From contig NZ_SHNN01000001.1 in the NCBI RefSeq assembly GCF_026262625.1, positions 1,302,001 through 1,366,000 of the forward strand: a DNA stretch of 64,000 nucleotides, written 5' to 3'. The position numbers and the translations under genes are program-made. Numbering within the stretch: position 1 is the first letter of the stretch; each line of letters begins with the position of its first letter. The DNA is from Candidatus Litorirhabdus singularis (GTDB lineage: Bacteria > Pseudomonadota > Gammaproteobacteria > Pseudomonadales > Halieaceae). The notes under the pieces were generated by a model. That model saw only the letters and a list, made by a program, of their open reading frames with translations, did not search any database and was not told the origin of the DNA. Of this stretch, positions 26,070 through 35,295 are shown one piece after another.

Positions 26070-27203
26070 CTAGAGGCTGGGGTTTATGAGGTACTTATGT
26101 CCGGTGCTCTGTGTGCCGTACTCCGCGATGGCATCCAGGGTCAAGACTTGCTCCAGTGATACCTCGGCGCTGTAATGGCTGGCAAAGGTACTGTTGATCT
26201 CTGCGGCCACCCGCGCCTGCATTTCAAGCATCTTCTCGATACCGATTTTTTGCAGAAACGGCGTCAGTAGCCAGCCGCCCAGCCCCCATGTCAGGCCGAA
26301 ATTGCGCTTTAGTACGGTGGGAGAGATATCCAGCCCACCATAAATGTAAACCTGCTTATAGGTGTCGGAGCCATAGCGGCTGTATTCTGCGGCATTGGCG
26401 CTGGCTGCAGCTTCCATTGCCCCCAATATTTGCCCGGCTAGTTCGCCGCCGCCAATGGCGTCAAAAGCCAGCGTGGCGCCAGTGTCTGTCAGTGCCTTAA
26501 CCAGATCAGCACGAAAAGTGTCGCTGCTGCTGTTGCAGATATACTGTGCACCAATATCCTGCAATATCTTTTCCTGCTCCGGTTTACGCACGATGTTCAC
26601 CAGCTGTACGCCGTCGGCGATGCAGATTCGATTAAGCATCTGGCCCAGGTTGGAGGCGGCAGCGGTGTGCACCAGCGCTGTATGGTTCTCCATGCGCATG
26701 GTCTCGACCATACCCAAAGCGGTTAGTGGATTAACGAAACAGGAAGCGCCCTGACGCGGTGTGGTGCCAGTTTCCAGTGCCATACACATCATTGCCGGCA
26801 TGAGTCGGTATTGCGTGTACATATCGCCGCCGACAACGCCGACGGTTTTGCCCATCAGGGCCTGTGCTTCTGGTGCAGAACCGGCCGCTACAACAACACC
26901 GGCGCCTTCGTTACCAACTGCCATTGATTGTCCCAGTCGTGCCTTTTGCATGGCGAGGGCGGCTTTGCCCACCGGCGCCGTGATCACTGGTGCCTCAGCC
27001 GTGCCAGAGGACTCAGCTTTGCTCATATCTGCCAGACCGAATAACAGCCCGAGGTCAGACGGGTTGATGGGGCTTGCCTCAATACGCACAAGAACGTCGT
27101 TGGGGCCACATTCAGGGACATCCACTTCTGTCAGCGATAATTCAAGGATGCCGTCGCTGGTGACCATGGAACGCAGCTGTCGGGACTGGGCAGGTATAGA
27201 CAT
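26070..27203 (-). CDS. Medium-chain (zinc-type) dehydrogenase/quinone oxidoreductase family protein
   Basis: This 377-residue protein has the MDR fold: an N-terminal GroES-like domain with ASPINPSDLGLLFG, the loop VGNEGAGVVVAAG, and a Rossmann domain with TLAFDAIGGGELAGQIL. The zinc-binding Cys/His set of alcohol dehydrogenases is not evident, so it is closer to NADPH:quinone or enoyl reductases. ATG 27203 is chosen; an in-frame extension to 27245 is possible but neither start has a strong ribosome site. The substrate is unknown. Confidence 0.85.
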   Translation of the reverse strand: MSIPAQSRQLRSMVTSDGILELSLTEVDVPECGPNDVLVRIEASPINPSDLGLLFGLADMSKAESSGTAEAPVITAPVGKAALAMQKARLGQSMAVGNEGAGVVVAAGSAPEAQALMGKTVGVVGGDMYTQYRLMPAMMCMALETGTTPRQGASCFVNPLTALGMVETMRMENHTALVHTAAASNLGQMLNRICIADGVQLVNIVRKPEQEKILQDIGAQYICNSSSDTFRADLVKALTDTGATLAFDAIGGGELAGQILGAMEAAASANAAEYSRYGSDTYKQVYIYGGLDISPTVLKRNFGLTWGLGGWLLTPFLQKIGIEKMLEMQARVAAEINSTFASHYSAEVSLEQVLTLDAIAEYGTQSTGHKYLINPSL

Positions 27204-27323
27204 TATGATTACTCGATTGGTGAGGGGGTTAGCACTATAAGGCAATTTGTCAGGTGCCGACAGCTTGAGTCATTCTCCGCGGGTAAATCCTCTACCCGGT
27301 CGCCGCTTGAGGTGTCGCAAGCG

Positions 27324-28358
27324 TTATTGGCAGTCTCCCGCAACGGTCAAATTACAAATTGCGCTGTCCCCGGCCGCTACAGTAATTTCATAAAGCTGCG
27401 CAGCTGGAGCCGGCAGCGCAAAACCATCGTAGTTGATGGGGTCGTCATCCTCTGCCGCACAGCTGAGCGCTAACGTATAGTCTCCGGCTGGGAGGTAGGC
27501 AATGATGTAATCCCAACGTGCGAAGGAATCGTTGAACCGGGGCTGCGTCAGCGCCAGCGGCGCTATGGCAGCCGTTGGCACGGTAGTAGAGCTGTCTGTG
27601 GTGTGTACGTCAGCCAGATCCTCTGCCACCAGATTGTGTCCGTTATAAAGGTAGACACGATTGCCGACCAGCGGATCAAGCTTCGCTGAGCAGACCTCAC
27701 CCTCGCTGAACAGGTCCGTACTGATGCTACCGCCGACGCTCGCGCTGACAGTGGTATCGATGACACGTACACCCTGGGCGCTCAGTTGGTAGCTACTTCC
27801 ATCCGCGTTTGAGCTTAGTGATTGGCCCAGCTCAAACTCCAAGGTGTAACTGTGTTCGGTGCCGCTGCCGATGCTGATGCCTGGCAGTAGGAGTCTCGAT
27901 GAATCCGCCTCTAGAGGCTTTTGCCCTTCAATATCAACAACATAGGAGAAGTTCACGTCGCCGTCGAGGATGACCAGTTCGACTGCGGTATAGGTTCCTG
28001 CGACTAATTCAAGAGCGTCAATAATGATCAGCTGGCTGAGACCCGGATACTGCATAAGATCGACACTAATGGTGTCTGTTTCGGCGGCATTCTGGGTGAA
28101 AACGTCAATGATAACGTCGTTTATCCCACTGCCGCGCAGAACCACCTGATCGATCACCACTACCACCTCGCTCACCTCATCCAGTGGGGCATCGGAAATG
28201 CCCAGCGTCAGTGCCCCAGTGGGCGTGCTACCAGAGTCTTCACTGCTGCAGTCAAACCCGCAGCCGCAGCCTGCCAGTTGAACCATGGACAGAGCAGCCG
28301 TCAGAGCGATAGCGGCGATATAGGGCCGCTTATTGGTGGTCGATGAAAGCGCTTTCAT
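27324..28358 (-). CDS. DUF4382-domain lipoprotein
   Basis: This 344-residue protein has a lipoprotein signal with lipobox LAGC, giving a lipidated Cys at about residue 31, followed by a Cys-rich stretch (GCGCGFDC). The mature part starts GALTLGISDAPLDEVSEVVV, the hallmark of DUF4382, a beta-sandwich-like domain of unknown function in surface lipoproteins. The C-terminal region has further beta-rich sequence and two Cys that could form a disulfide. It is a single gene with its own upstream region. Function is unknown. Confidence 0.82.
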   Translation of the reverse strand: MKALSSTTNKRPYIAAIALTAALSMVQLAGCGCGFDCSSEDSGSTPTGALTLGISDAPLDEVSEVVVVIDQVVLRGSGINDVIIDVFTQNAAETDTISVDLMQYPGLSQLIIIDALELVAGTYTAVELVILDGDVNFSYVVDIEGQKPLEADSSRLLLPGISIGSGTEHSYTLEFELGQSLSSNADGSSYQLSAQGVRVIDTTVSASVGGSISTDLFSEGEVCSAKLDPLVGNRVYLYNGHNLVAEDLADVHTTDSSTTVPTAAIAPLALTQPRFNDSFARWDYIIAYLPAGDYTLALSCAAEDDDPINYDGFALPAPAAQLYEITVAAGDSAICNLTVAGDCQ

Positions 28359-28561
28359 AGAAGGCCTGATGCAGGTTTCCTTAATGGGCTAGTTTAACTG
28401 CATTGGGCCCCATTGTTATGTTAAGTTTTGTGATGATTTCAAGGCAACAATCTGGTGCAGAGCGTTAGCCAAAATAATCAAACTAGCACCCCACCGGAAG
28501 CCACATTGATGCAGCTTTTAAAAGCAAGAGTAAGTGCACACTACCGCATTTTGGTCAGTAT

Positions 28562-29410
28562 ATGATTGCGCTAAGAGTTGCGCGATTGAGTATTCGTGGC
28601 GTTATTATGCTGCTGCTGGGAGCGGTTTCCGGACCGGCTACTGCGGATCATTTCATTGGGCTCGCGGGAGATCCCGGGTTGCGTTCTGCCTCGGTTTTGG
28701 TCATTGATGGCGGCGGCAGGCAAATTTATGCCAGGGACGCCGATAGCGTGCGCCCGATAGCGTCGATTACCAAGTTGATGACTGCCATGGTTGTTATCGA
28801 TTCAAAACCGGATTTCTCTGAGCCGATCTCGATTACCCGAGACGATCGGGACCTTGTGCAACTTACCGGGTCGAGGCTGCACTATGGTGCCACTCTCACG
28901 CGCGGCCAATTATTGAGGCTGGCTCTCATGGCTTCTGAAAATCGCGCCGCTATGGCGCTGGGGAGAACCTGGCCTGGAGGCATCGCTGCTTTTGTTGCTG
29001 CGATGAATAGGAAAGCGCAGGCTTTAGGAATGCGAGCTACGCATTTTGTAGATCCGGCCGGGTTAAGGGTAGAAAACGTATCTACTGCGCGTGATCTGGC
29101 GCTGATGTTGGTTGCTGCCAGTCGTTATCCCATGATTACGGAGGCCAGTACTACGCTGCGTAGCGAGGTGAGTCCCTGGTCCGACCGTGGACCCCTCGTA
29201 TATGGCAATACCAATCGATTGCTGCGGAACCAAAATTGGGATATTTCGATGGGTAAAACCGGCTACATCAATGAAGCCGGACGGTGTCTGGTAATGCGCG
29301 TAACCATCGAGGGTGAGCCGGTTTCGATTGTCCTGCTGAACTCCTTCGGCAAGCTGACGCCCTTCGGTGATTCCAACCGTTTGCGGCACTGGATGCTTGG
29401 CAATAGTTAG
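28562..29410 (+). CDS. pbpG: D-alanyl-D-alanine endopeptidase (PBP7/S11 family)
   Basis: This 282-residue periplasmic serine peptidase cleaves DD-peptide bonds in peptidoglycan. An N-terminal signal peptide ends GPATA-D. The three active-site motifs are S68-I-T-K71, S125-E-N127 and K232-T-G234. It lacks the long C-terminal domain of PBP5-type carboxypeptidases, which fits PBP7-like endopeptidases. It stands alone; a hairpin with a T-run overlaps its stop codon. Confidence 0.9.
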   Translation: MIALRVARLSIRGVIMLLLGAVSGPATADHFIGLAGDPGLRSASVLVIDGGGRQIYARDADSVRPIASITKLMTAMVVIDSKPDFSEPISITRDDRDLVQLTGSRLHYGATLTRGQLLRLALMASENRAAMALGRTWPGGIAAFVAAMNRKAQALGMRATHFVDPAGLRVENVSTARDLALMLVAASRYPMITEASTTLRSEVSPWSDRGPLVYGNTNRLLRNQNWDISMGKTGYINEAGRCLVMRVTIEGEPVSIVLLNSFGKLTPFGDSNRLRHWMLGNS

Positions 29411-29426
29411 CCAAGCGTCGCATTTT
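29395..29426 (+). terminator. Likely Rho-independent terminator of the PBP7-like gene
   Basis: A perfect 7-base stem GCTTGGC/GCCAAGC with an 8-base loop overlaps the stop codon at 29408-29410. It is followed, after five bases, by a run of five T. The stem is short and the T-run is slightly displaced, so strength is uncertain. Confidence 0.5.
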
Positions 29427-29568
29427 TGTTAACTCGGTCACACCCAGCGCAGTTAAGTTGCGCCGCAGGCTGATTTTTGTGACACGCGTTCATTCACTTT
29501 TGGTCGCGATGGCGTTGAAATAGCGGTCACGGTTTCAGAAAGACAGTCCTGATGGGGGAAGCGCTAAA

Positions 29569-29922
29569 GTGAACATGTCCCGAGCTAATAACGATAATGT
29601 AGAAAAGCTGAAAAAATACGCGATTATTGCCGGCGAACGTATTGCCTTGCCGGTAGACGCAAAATTCTATTTTCAGGATAAACGCGGACTTTGGTTCTGG
29701 TCTGCGCGCAAACCTAGAGTGATGGAAGAAGATTGGACTCCCAACAAGTCACCGGTTCAGATTGAGACTAAAGAGGGGTTTCGTCGCTGTTTGATCACTA
29801 ATCCGGATAACACGGCGAAAGGCGCCTGGAAGCGCACTGTAGCGGCTGCTGTGAATCTGGATAACCGTCCCCGGGCTATGGCGAATAATGTCATGCCGCT
29901 TGCTGCTGGTGCAGGTCGCTAG
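29569..29922 (+). CDS. Small protein of unknown function
   Basis: This 117-residue basic protein is not a family I recognise. The GTG at 29569 has GGGGGAAG about six bases upstream; the ATG at 29575 is the alternative. It has no signal peptide or membrane helix. The middle contains RGLWFWSARKPRVMEEDW, a Trp-rich segment. The C-terminus is rich in small residues. It lies alone between a PBP7-like gene and the convergent 173-residue unknown gene. Confidence 0.55.
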   Translation: MNMSRANNDNVEKLKKYAIIAGERIALPVDAKFYFQDKRGLWFWSARKPRVMEEDWTPNKSPVQIETKEGFRRCLITNPDNTAKGAWKRTVAAAVNLDNRPRAMANNVMPLAAGAGR

Positions 29923-29959
29923 CTAGCTCAGATATTCCCTATCTTTTTTCGGGCTGCCG

Positions 29960-30481
29960 CTACGCGGGAGCCACTGCGTCTGCTTCCTGGGCGCGCAACC
30001 ATTCAGCTACAGCCTTACGTTCTTTGATAAGCGTCTTGGTCACCCGCAGATAAAATGTACGGTACAGCGTATCCCATTCGCCTCGCTCCAGATAAAGAGC
30101 GACCGCGCGTTTGGCATCAATATTTTCTGGTAGACCGGCCGGGTCACAGATTTTGCCTTTGAGCCCGCAGGCCAGCAACTCCTGAATCATGGTATTGCTG
30201 GAGTTTTCCTTGATATTTTGTTCCATCGTCTCCAAAGCACCTGCCAGCTTCTTGCGCAGCGGGAAGTCCTGTGCCCGCAGCAAGTTATGCAGCAATACCG
30301 GGAAAAGAAATAAAATCACCCGCTGAGCCTGTTCGGTAGACGCCGCTTCGAGATCCATCTTCAATGGAGGAAGTATGGGGCCTGCGCTGCTCAGTGCATT
30401 GACGTCCCTGAACTCTTTGAACATGTCCATGCGAGTGCAGACCAAGGCGCGGTGTGTCAGTGGATAAGTTGATGTTGCCAT
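29960..30481 (-). CDS. Unknown helical protein downstream of TonB-like gene
   Basis: This 173-residue protein is not recognised. It appears soluble and mostly helical, with an internal hydrophobic stretch RVILFLFPVLLHNLL and a basic C-terminal third containing TFYLRVTKTLIKERKAVAEWL. It follows the TonB-like gene by 33 bases on the same strand, so the two probably share a transcript. Divergent to them is the Pil-Chp operon, which hints at a shared surface or motility role, but there is no direct evidence. Confidence 0.6.
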   Translation of the reverse strand: MATSTYPLTHRALVCTRMDMFKEFRDVNALSSAGPILPPLKMDLEAASTEQAQRVILFLFPVLLHNLLRAQDFPLRKKLAGALETMEQNIKENSSNTMIQELLACGLKGKICDPAGLPENIDAKRAVALYLERGEWDTLYRTFYLRVTKTLIKERKAVAEWLRAQEADAVAPA

Positions 30482-30514
30482 TTGCTAAAACCTGCTCCGA
30501 AAGTCGATGGTAAG

Positions 30515-31816
30515 TTATTGAAGTCTGAACGTTACTGGAATCATTACCACGTAATTGCTGCCATCCTCAGTGAGGAACTCCTCGCGAGCAACATCCGTCA
30601 GCTCCGGGAAGGGGGCTGCATTCTCAATGGCTTTGGCCGCCGCTTTATCGAGAATATCAAAACCTGAAGTGTTCTCTAGCGCCAGGCCGGCCAGTTCGCC
30701 CTCGGCTGTCAGAGTTGCCAGCAGCTCAACCTTGCCTTCACGCTGTCTCTTCACGGCGCGGCGCGGGTACTTGACGTTGGCGAATACGGAAGTCATTACT
30801 TCAGAAATATAGGTCGCCAGTTGACGTTGGTAGTCACGATCATCAATAACCAGAACCGACGCGTCACTGGCGAGTGCAAGCTGCACTGGCTCGCTTTGAT
30901 CGTTGCTCAGTGTTGTCGGTTCAAATTCTGTGCTTTCAGCTATAGCGGGTGCGCTCGCTGTGGTGTTTGTTATCGTTTCTGTTGCTGTGGCAGCGACGAT
31001 TGCTGGTGTATTCACCTCTTGATCGGCGGCGTCACTGGCTGCTGGAGCGAGTGTGGATGCCGGCTCGGTCAACGGGCTGGTGACAGCGGGAATTGCGACA
31101 GCTGCCTCCGTGGCGGCCACTGTTTTAGTTGCCGCAGCTACTGTTACCGTAGCCACTGCAGCGATTGGCACTGCGGCCACCTCTGCGATTTCCACTGTGG
31201 GTGCCGGTTGCGTCCATTGAGCCGTTGTTGCGACGCGCTTTTCAGCGGGGACCAAGGCGCGATAGCGCGCCATAGTGCCCGTATCTATGCTGCCAGACAG
31301 CAGGCTGTCGCGCAGCAGTGAAGAGCTTGTCGCTCCCACCCAGCCGGCGAAAAAGAAGTCAAAGACTGAACCATCGTCGACGCTTAGCAGTTCCGTGCCA
31401 TTTAAGTAAAAGCTGGTCGCATCATCAGCAGACAGCGAAATAACAAATTGGTCACCCTGCATCAGGGCGCCCTTCATATGGCTTTTCAAGTTATTGATAA
31501 CGCCGATGACATGTTCGGGAGCGCGTTGTCCGGACCCCATTTCAGCCTGCAGTAGCAGCGTACCAGAAAACCCGCGACTGCTGATGCGACGCGTTGCAAT
31601 CCGATATTCCATTTCCTTGGGGCCTGGTGCCAAGTAAATATTGTCCAGTCCTGTTCCAGGCGCCAATAGTAGGCCGGCCACATAAATGTCTCTAGCGGTC
31701 TCCGTGTAGGCCGCTAATCCAGCGGGCTCCAGGGCGGGTCGGGCTTCCAGTGTGGCACTGAAAAGCAGTGCCACCAAGGCGAATTTTCGTAATCTTAGCG
31801 AGCTATTAAGCAACAT
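30515..31816 (-). CDS. Exported TonB-like C-terminal-domain protein with Ala/Thr/Val-rich linker
   Basis: This 433-residue protein starts at ATG 31816 with a signal peptide (KFALVALLFSATLEA). The N-terminal 200 residues form a globular domain I do not recognise. A low-complexity Ala/Thr/Val/Pro/Glu linker of roughly 130 residues follows. The last 80 or so residues resemble a TonB C-terminal domain (YPRRAVKRQREGKVELLATL, then AAPFPE). TonB is normally held by an uncleaved N-terminal helix and partners ExbB/ExbD; neither is nearby. The protein may instead bind peptidoglycan or an outer-membrane machine. It is divergent from the Pil-Chp operon. Confidence 0.75.
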   Translation of the reverse strand: MLLNSSLRLRKFALVALLFSATLEARPALEPAGLAAYTETARDIYVAGLLLAPGTGLDNIYLAPGPKEMEYRIATRRISSRGFSGTLLLQAEMGSGQRAPEHVIGVINNLKSHMKGALMQGDQFVISLSADDATSFYLNGTELLSVDDGSVFDFFFAGWVGATSSSLLRDSLLSGSIDTGTMARYRALVPAEKRVATTAQWTQPAPTVEIAEVAAVPIAAVATVTVAAATKTVAATEAAVAIPAVTSPLTEPASTLAPAASDAADQEVNTPAIVAATATETITNTTASAPAIAESTEFEPTTLSNDQSEPVQLALASDASVLVIDDRDYQRQLATYISEVMTSVFANVKYPRRAVKRQREGKVELLATLTAEGELAGLALENTSGFDILDKAAAKAIENAAPFPELTDVAREEFLTEDGSNYVVMIPVTFRLQ

Positions 31817-32127
31817 TTTGCTTTCCCGTATTTTGCTTTTGTCTAGTTGTCGAGGGCTAAAAGGTGCAACAGAGGCAAGCCCTAAACAAGAAAAAACAGT
31901 GGGAAAACACAGAAAAACCGTTTTTTTGTCGATCACCGCAGCTTAGTTGCGCTGGCAATATGCGCACTGCAAATTACTTGCGCTGAGGGCGTTGTTTCTC
32001 ACGAAAAGTAGAGTTTTTTGTATTCAAGGGGGTTGTTAGTAGTGAATATTTGTGTCGTGGTCACATACGTAATGGTTATATCTGTTGCGGAAGTTGAAAG
32101 CCTGCTTGCACAGGAGAATTGGAAAAA
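31817..32127. promoter_or_regulatory. Divergent intergenic region, TonB-like gene / Pil-Chp operon
   Basis: These 311 bases have no gene and should contain the promoters of both the minus-strand TonB-like unit and the plus-strand chemosensory operon. The octamer TTGCGCTG occurs twice, at 31947-31954 and 31978-31985, 31 bases apart, close to three helical turns. A repeat of this size could arise by chance. I find no clear -35/-10 pair and no sigma-54 GG-N10-GC element. Confidence 0.4.
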
Positions 32128-32532
32128 ATGCCTCAGGAACATAACAGTATGAAAGGTCGAGTATTACTTGTAGACGATGACAAGATCATCCGAATTAAGG
32201 CTACCAGAATGCTTGAGGAATGCGGTTGCGATGTAGCGACCGCCGAGAATGGTTGGGATGCTGTCACGCAGTTAGATGACGTGAAGCCTAACCTCATCCT
32301 CTTGGATATCACGATGGAGCCGTTGGACGGATTCAAAACGCTGACGCTGATACGCGCCAGTAGGGGAGAGTTCAAAGACGTCCCTGTGGTGATGCTTAGC
32401 TCCCACGATGACGTCTTTACGATGGGCAAGTCGAAAGACAGAGGCTGCTCTGCGTATCTGGAAAAGCCGCTCGAGATGGAAGCTCTGCGGCAAATTCTGG
32501 GTGAGTTTCTGGCGGTGAGAGAGGCTTCCTGA
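32128..32532 (+). CDS. pilG: Single-domain response regulator, PilG-like
   Basis: This CheY-like receiver of 134 residues should accept phosphate from the ChpA kinase and control pilus extension/retraction. The acidic pocket is VDDD near 15-18, the phosphoacceptor is D60 in LILLDITME, the switch residue is in VVMLSSHDD and the conserved Lys is in LEKPL. The wording of the sequence is closer to PilG than PilH as I know them, and only one receiver is encoded where Pseudomonas has both. ATG 32128 is chosen; a TTG at 32119 and an ATG at 32149 are alternatives. It overlaps the CheW gene by one base (TGATG). Confidence 0.83.
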   Translation: MPQEHNSMKGRVLLVDDDKIIRIKATRMLEECGCDVATAENGWDAVTQLDDVKPNLILLDITMEPLDGFKTLTLIRASRGEFKDVPVVMLSSHDDVFTMGKSKDRGCSAYLEKPLEMEALRQILGEFLAVREAS

Positions 32533-33071
32533 TGGATCAGGTGAACTTCGACCGACTACGCGCCATGGCGCAACACATCGGGCAGAACGCTGCACCGGTG
32601 CCGTTGGCGAATCGCTATGTCGAATACTGGTACGGCGCTGCTTTTGAGGTGCTCGGTGTCCGGTGCGCTGTCAGTCTTGAGGAAATTCGCAAGATCGTTG
32701 ATGTGACCCCCACAGTACCCATTCCAGGCGTGAAGCGCTGGGTGCGTGGATTAGCGAATATCGGCGGTCGCTTATTGTCTATCGCAGACTTCAGCAGTTT
32801 TCTTTCCGGCGGCGAGCAGACTTCCAATGGCAAGCAGGCGTTTATTGTTAGCGGACGTGGCATTCACACGGGACTGCTTATCGACGCGAATTTTGGCGGC
32901 GTACGGTTTCCCAAAAACGAATTACGGACTGATGTAGCGGTGGCACAGCAATTGCAGCCTTACGTCAGTGGAGTATATACAGCGGAAGATGGCGATTACG
33001 CCGTATTCAGCATTGAACGATTATTGAACGATACCGACTTCTCACAGGCTGGTATAGCAGTTAATAACTAA
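32532..33071 (+). CDS. pilI: CheW-like coupling protein PilI
   Basis: This 179-residue CheW-domain protein would connect the PilJ receptor to the ChpA kinase. It has the CheW landmarks VLGVRCAVSLEEIRKIVDV, a PTVPIPGVKRWVRGLANIGGRLLSIADF block, and the C-terminal VYTAEDGDYAVFSIERLL. It overlaps the receiver gene by one base and is followed 16 bases later by pilJ, in the order found in known Pil-Chp operons. Confidence 0.9.
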   Translation: MDQVNFDRLRAMAQHIGQNAAPVPLANRYVEYWYGAAFEVLGVRCAVSLEEIRKIVDVTPTVPIPGVKRWVRGLANIGGRLLSIADFSSFLSGGEQTSNGKQAFIVSGRGIHTGLLIDANFGGVRFPKNELRTDVAVAQQLQPYVSGVYTAEDGDYAVFSIERLLNDTDFSQAGIAVNN

Positions 33072-33087
33072 GGGTAGGAGAAAGGCA

Positions 33088-35295
33088 ATGAGTCCTTCGA
33101 TTTTGAAACAACGTGGGCGCGTAGATTCCATCATGCTGCTGTCAGCAGTGGGGCTCGCGGGTGCATTGACAGCGTTTGCTTACAATATTTGGCAAATGTC
33201 TATCAGCAGCGGCTGGGATGAACAGTATCGGGGTGTTGCCTCGGAAATGCGCGTAACTACCCAAGATATAAACGTCAGTTCCAGAGAGGCTTTTGCTGGA
33301 CAAGTGGACGCGTTTGCCGAGCTAGACGCCTCGCGCGCCCAGTTCCCGCGCAATCTGAATGTTCTGCAGAACGGCGCTCAAGGCGTACCTCGACCCGGAT
33401 TATCAATGACTGCGCCCGTTAATCGGATTGTCACTGATTGGGATAAGGTTAGCGAAAGCGTTGAGGCTATATTAGCTGCGCAGGACCGCATTCTGTTTAT
33501 TCGTGAAGTATCTGAAAACTTGAACACCAACATTAAGACTATTCAGGCCTATTACGCCGATCTGGTAGATATCCTGGGTGATACCAACGTCTCCAATCCA
33601 ACCCTGCTCGCGGCACAGCAACAGCTATGGCTGATTGAGCGTATTGGTAGAAACATTGATCGTATTCTTGAAGGTAGTGCCAATGCACAGGCTGCCGCAG
33701 AGGAATTCAAGCAGGATGCTTTGATGTTTCAGCGCAACATGGAAGGCCTCAGGGCTGGAGATGATCTGCGTGATATCGATAAGATTACGGATGTAGATGG
33801 CATTGAAACGCTGAACCAGGCCGTCGAACTTTATGCGCTGGTTAGCTCTTCAGTAAACGACATTTACGATGCACACCCGGAGCTTATTCGATCTGCTCAG
33901 GCTGCGGCACTGATCGCTAACACCACGCCTTCATTGAGTGAAAGCGTAGGTGATGCGCTGGCTAATGTCGACCAGCTGGCAGACGATCGTGCTTGGTCTG
34001 GCACCACTGCTACCTACCTTGCTGGGTTAAGTATGCTGCTGTTTGCTCTTATAGCGCTGCGGCTTAATGGTGCGCGTAATCAGGAACGTCAGTCACAGGC
34101 CCAGGCCCAAACCACTCAGGCCGAGGTGCAGCAAAAAGTATATGAAATACAGCCCCTCGCTGAGGGAAATCTGACTCGAGATCTTACCGAGACCGACGGT
34201 ATTACCCAGCCGATTGCTGTTGCTATAAACCAGCTGATTGCCTGGATCCGGGAAGTTGTCACCTCGGTGAATAACTCCAGCTTGCAGGTCACCGAAGCGG
34301 TAGAGGCATCCGCAGAGGCCTCGGCTGAAGTTAAGAGCAGCTTGGAAGAAGTCGGTAGTATTGTTGCCGACACAGCGTCCACCAGTAGTGAGTTGGCGTT
34401 GATCAATAACCACATGACTGAGCTGGCGGAGACGACTGATCAGGCTTCGGATGAGGCCGTGGAGGCTGCCCGGCAGGGTGATGACGGTATTCAACACCTG
34501 ATGGTTTCGGTTGAAGATATTCGCGAATCACAGCAAACAGTAGCCAAGACTAGTAAACGTCTGGGCGACGACATAGAAATTGTTGCTGACCTGTTGTTCA
34601 AGATTCGTGAGGTTGCGAACTCGATTTCTACGCTGGCGATGAACACTAGAATTGAGGCTGCCTCATACTCTGGTGAGGGTGGTCAACGCTTCGCAGGTAT
34701 TGCCGATGAGACGGGTAAGCTGGCGAACCAGACTAACGACATTGTTCAGGAAGCTGACCGCGCGATTCGATCAGTGAGTAACCGCATGGCGGAATCTAAC
34801 CGCAACATGGAAGGTGCTACGCAATCGCTGGTCAAGCTGACCGGTATTGCCTCTGATGTACGTGAACGCTTTGGTCATATTCTCTCTCTGAGCGAGAACA
34901 CCCGCAACTATATGGGTGACATGCGCCAACAGATTCAGCAGTCCGGTCAGTCGTCTGGTCACGTTACGGAATCTGTCAGTGACATTCTGGAAAAGATTCT
35001 GGGAACGCAGCAAGCGGCCAACCGAATGGATGCCGCTACCAATGACATGCGCTCGCTGTTTGTGCGTTTGAGAGAGGATACGCAGCGGTTCAAGCTGGAG
35101 GAAGAGGACGGCGTTGCTGAGGTGCCGCGTGATGCAGAGCTAGCTGCTGCTGGGGTTGCTGATGAACCTCTTGCCGAGCTTGAAAGCGCGCAGGACCAAC
35201 TCAATGACCTGGAGATGGAGATCGACATGGAGTTGGCCGAAGAAGGTGATTACGACGCCTTCGCGAATTCAGAGTTGGAGCAGAAGGCTAGCTAA
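33088..35295 (+). CDS. pilJ: Methyl-accepting chemotaxis protein PilJ
   Basis: This 735-residue receptor has a transmembrane helix near residues 12-33, a periplasmic helical PilJ-type sensor region of about 270 residues, a second transmembrane helix near 307-327 (TYLAGLSMLLFALIAL) and a cytoplasmic coiled-coil signalling domain. The usual hairpin-tip consensus is modified: STLAMNTRIEAASYSGEGG replaces the common LALNAAIEAARAGE-type sequence, with an apparent one-residue insertion. The tail is acidic. It sits between pilI and pilK, and overlaps pilK by one base. It should sense surface contact or chemical cues for twitching. Confidence 0.9.
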   Translation: MSPSILKQRGRVDSIMLLSAVGLAGALTAFAYNIWQMSISSGWDEQYRGVASEMRVTTQDINVSSREAFAGQVDAFAELDASRAQFPRNLNVLQNGAQGVPRPGLSMTAPVNRIVTDWDKVSESVEAILAAQDRILFIREVSENLNTNIKTIQAYYADLVDILGDTNVSNPTLLAAQQQLWLIERIGRNIDRILEGSANAQAAAEEFKQDALMFQRNMEGLRAGDDLRDIDKITDVDGIETLNQAVELYALVSSSVNDIYDAHPELIRSAQAAALIANTTPSLSESVGDALANVDQLADDRAWSGTTATYLAGLSMLLFALIALRLNGARNQERQSQAQAQTTQAEVQQKVYEIQPLAEGNLTRDLTETDGITQPIAVAINQLIAWIREVVTSVNNSSLQVTEAVEASAEASAEVKSSLEEVGSIVADTASTSSELALINNHMTELAETTDQASDEAVEAARQGDDGIQHLMVSVEDIRESQQTVAKTSKRLGDDIEIVADLLFKIREVANSISTLAMNTRIEAASYSGEGGQRFAGIADETGKLANQTNDIVQEADRAIRSVSNRMAESNRNMEGATQSLVKLTGIASDVRERFGHILSLSENTRNYMGDMRQQIQQSGQSSGHVTESVSDILEKILGTQQAANRMDAATNDMRSLFVRLREDTQRFKLEEEDGVAEVPRDAELAAAGVADEPLAELESAQDQLNDLEMEIDMELAEEGDYDAFANSELEQKAS

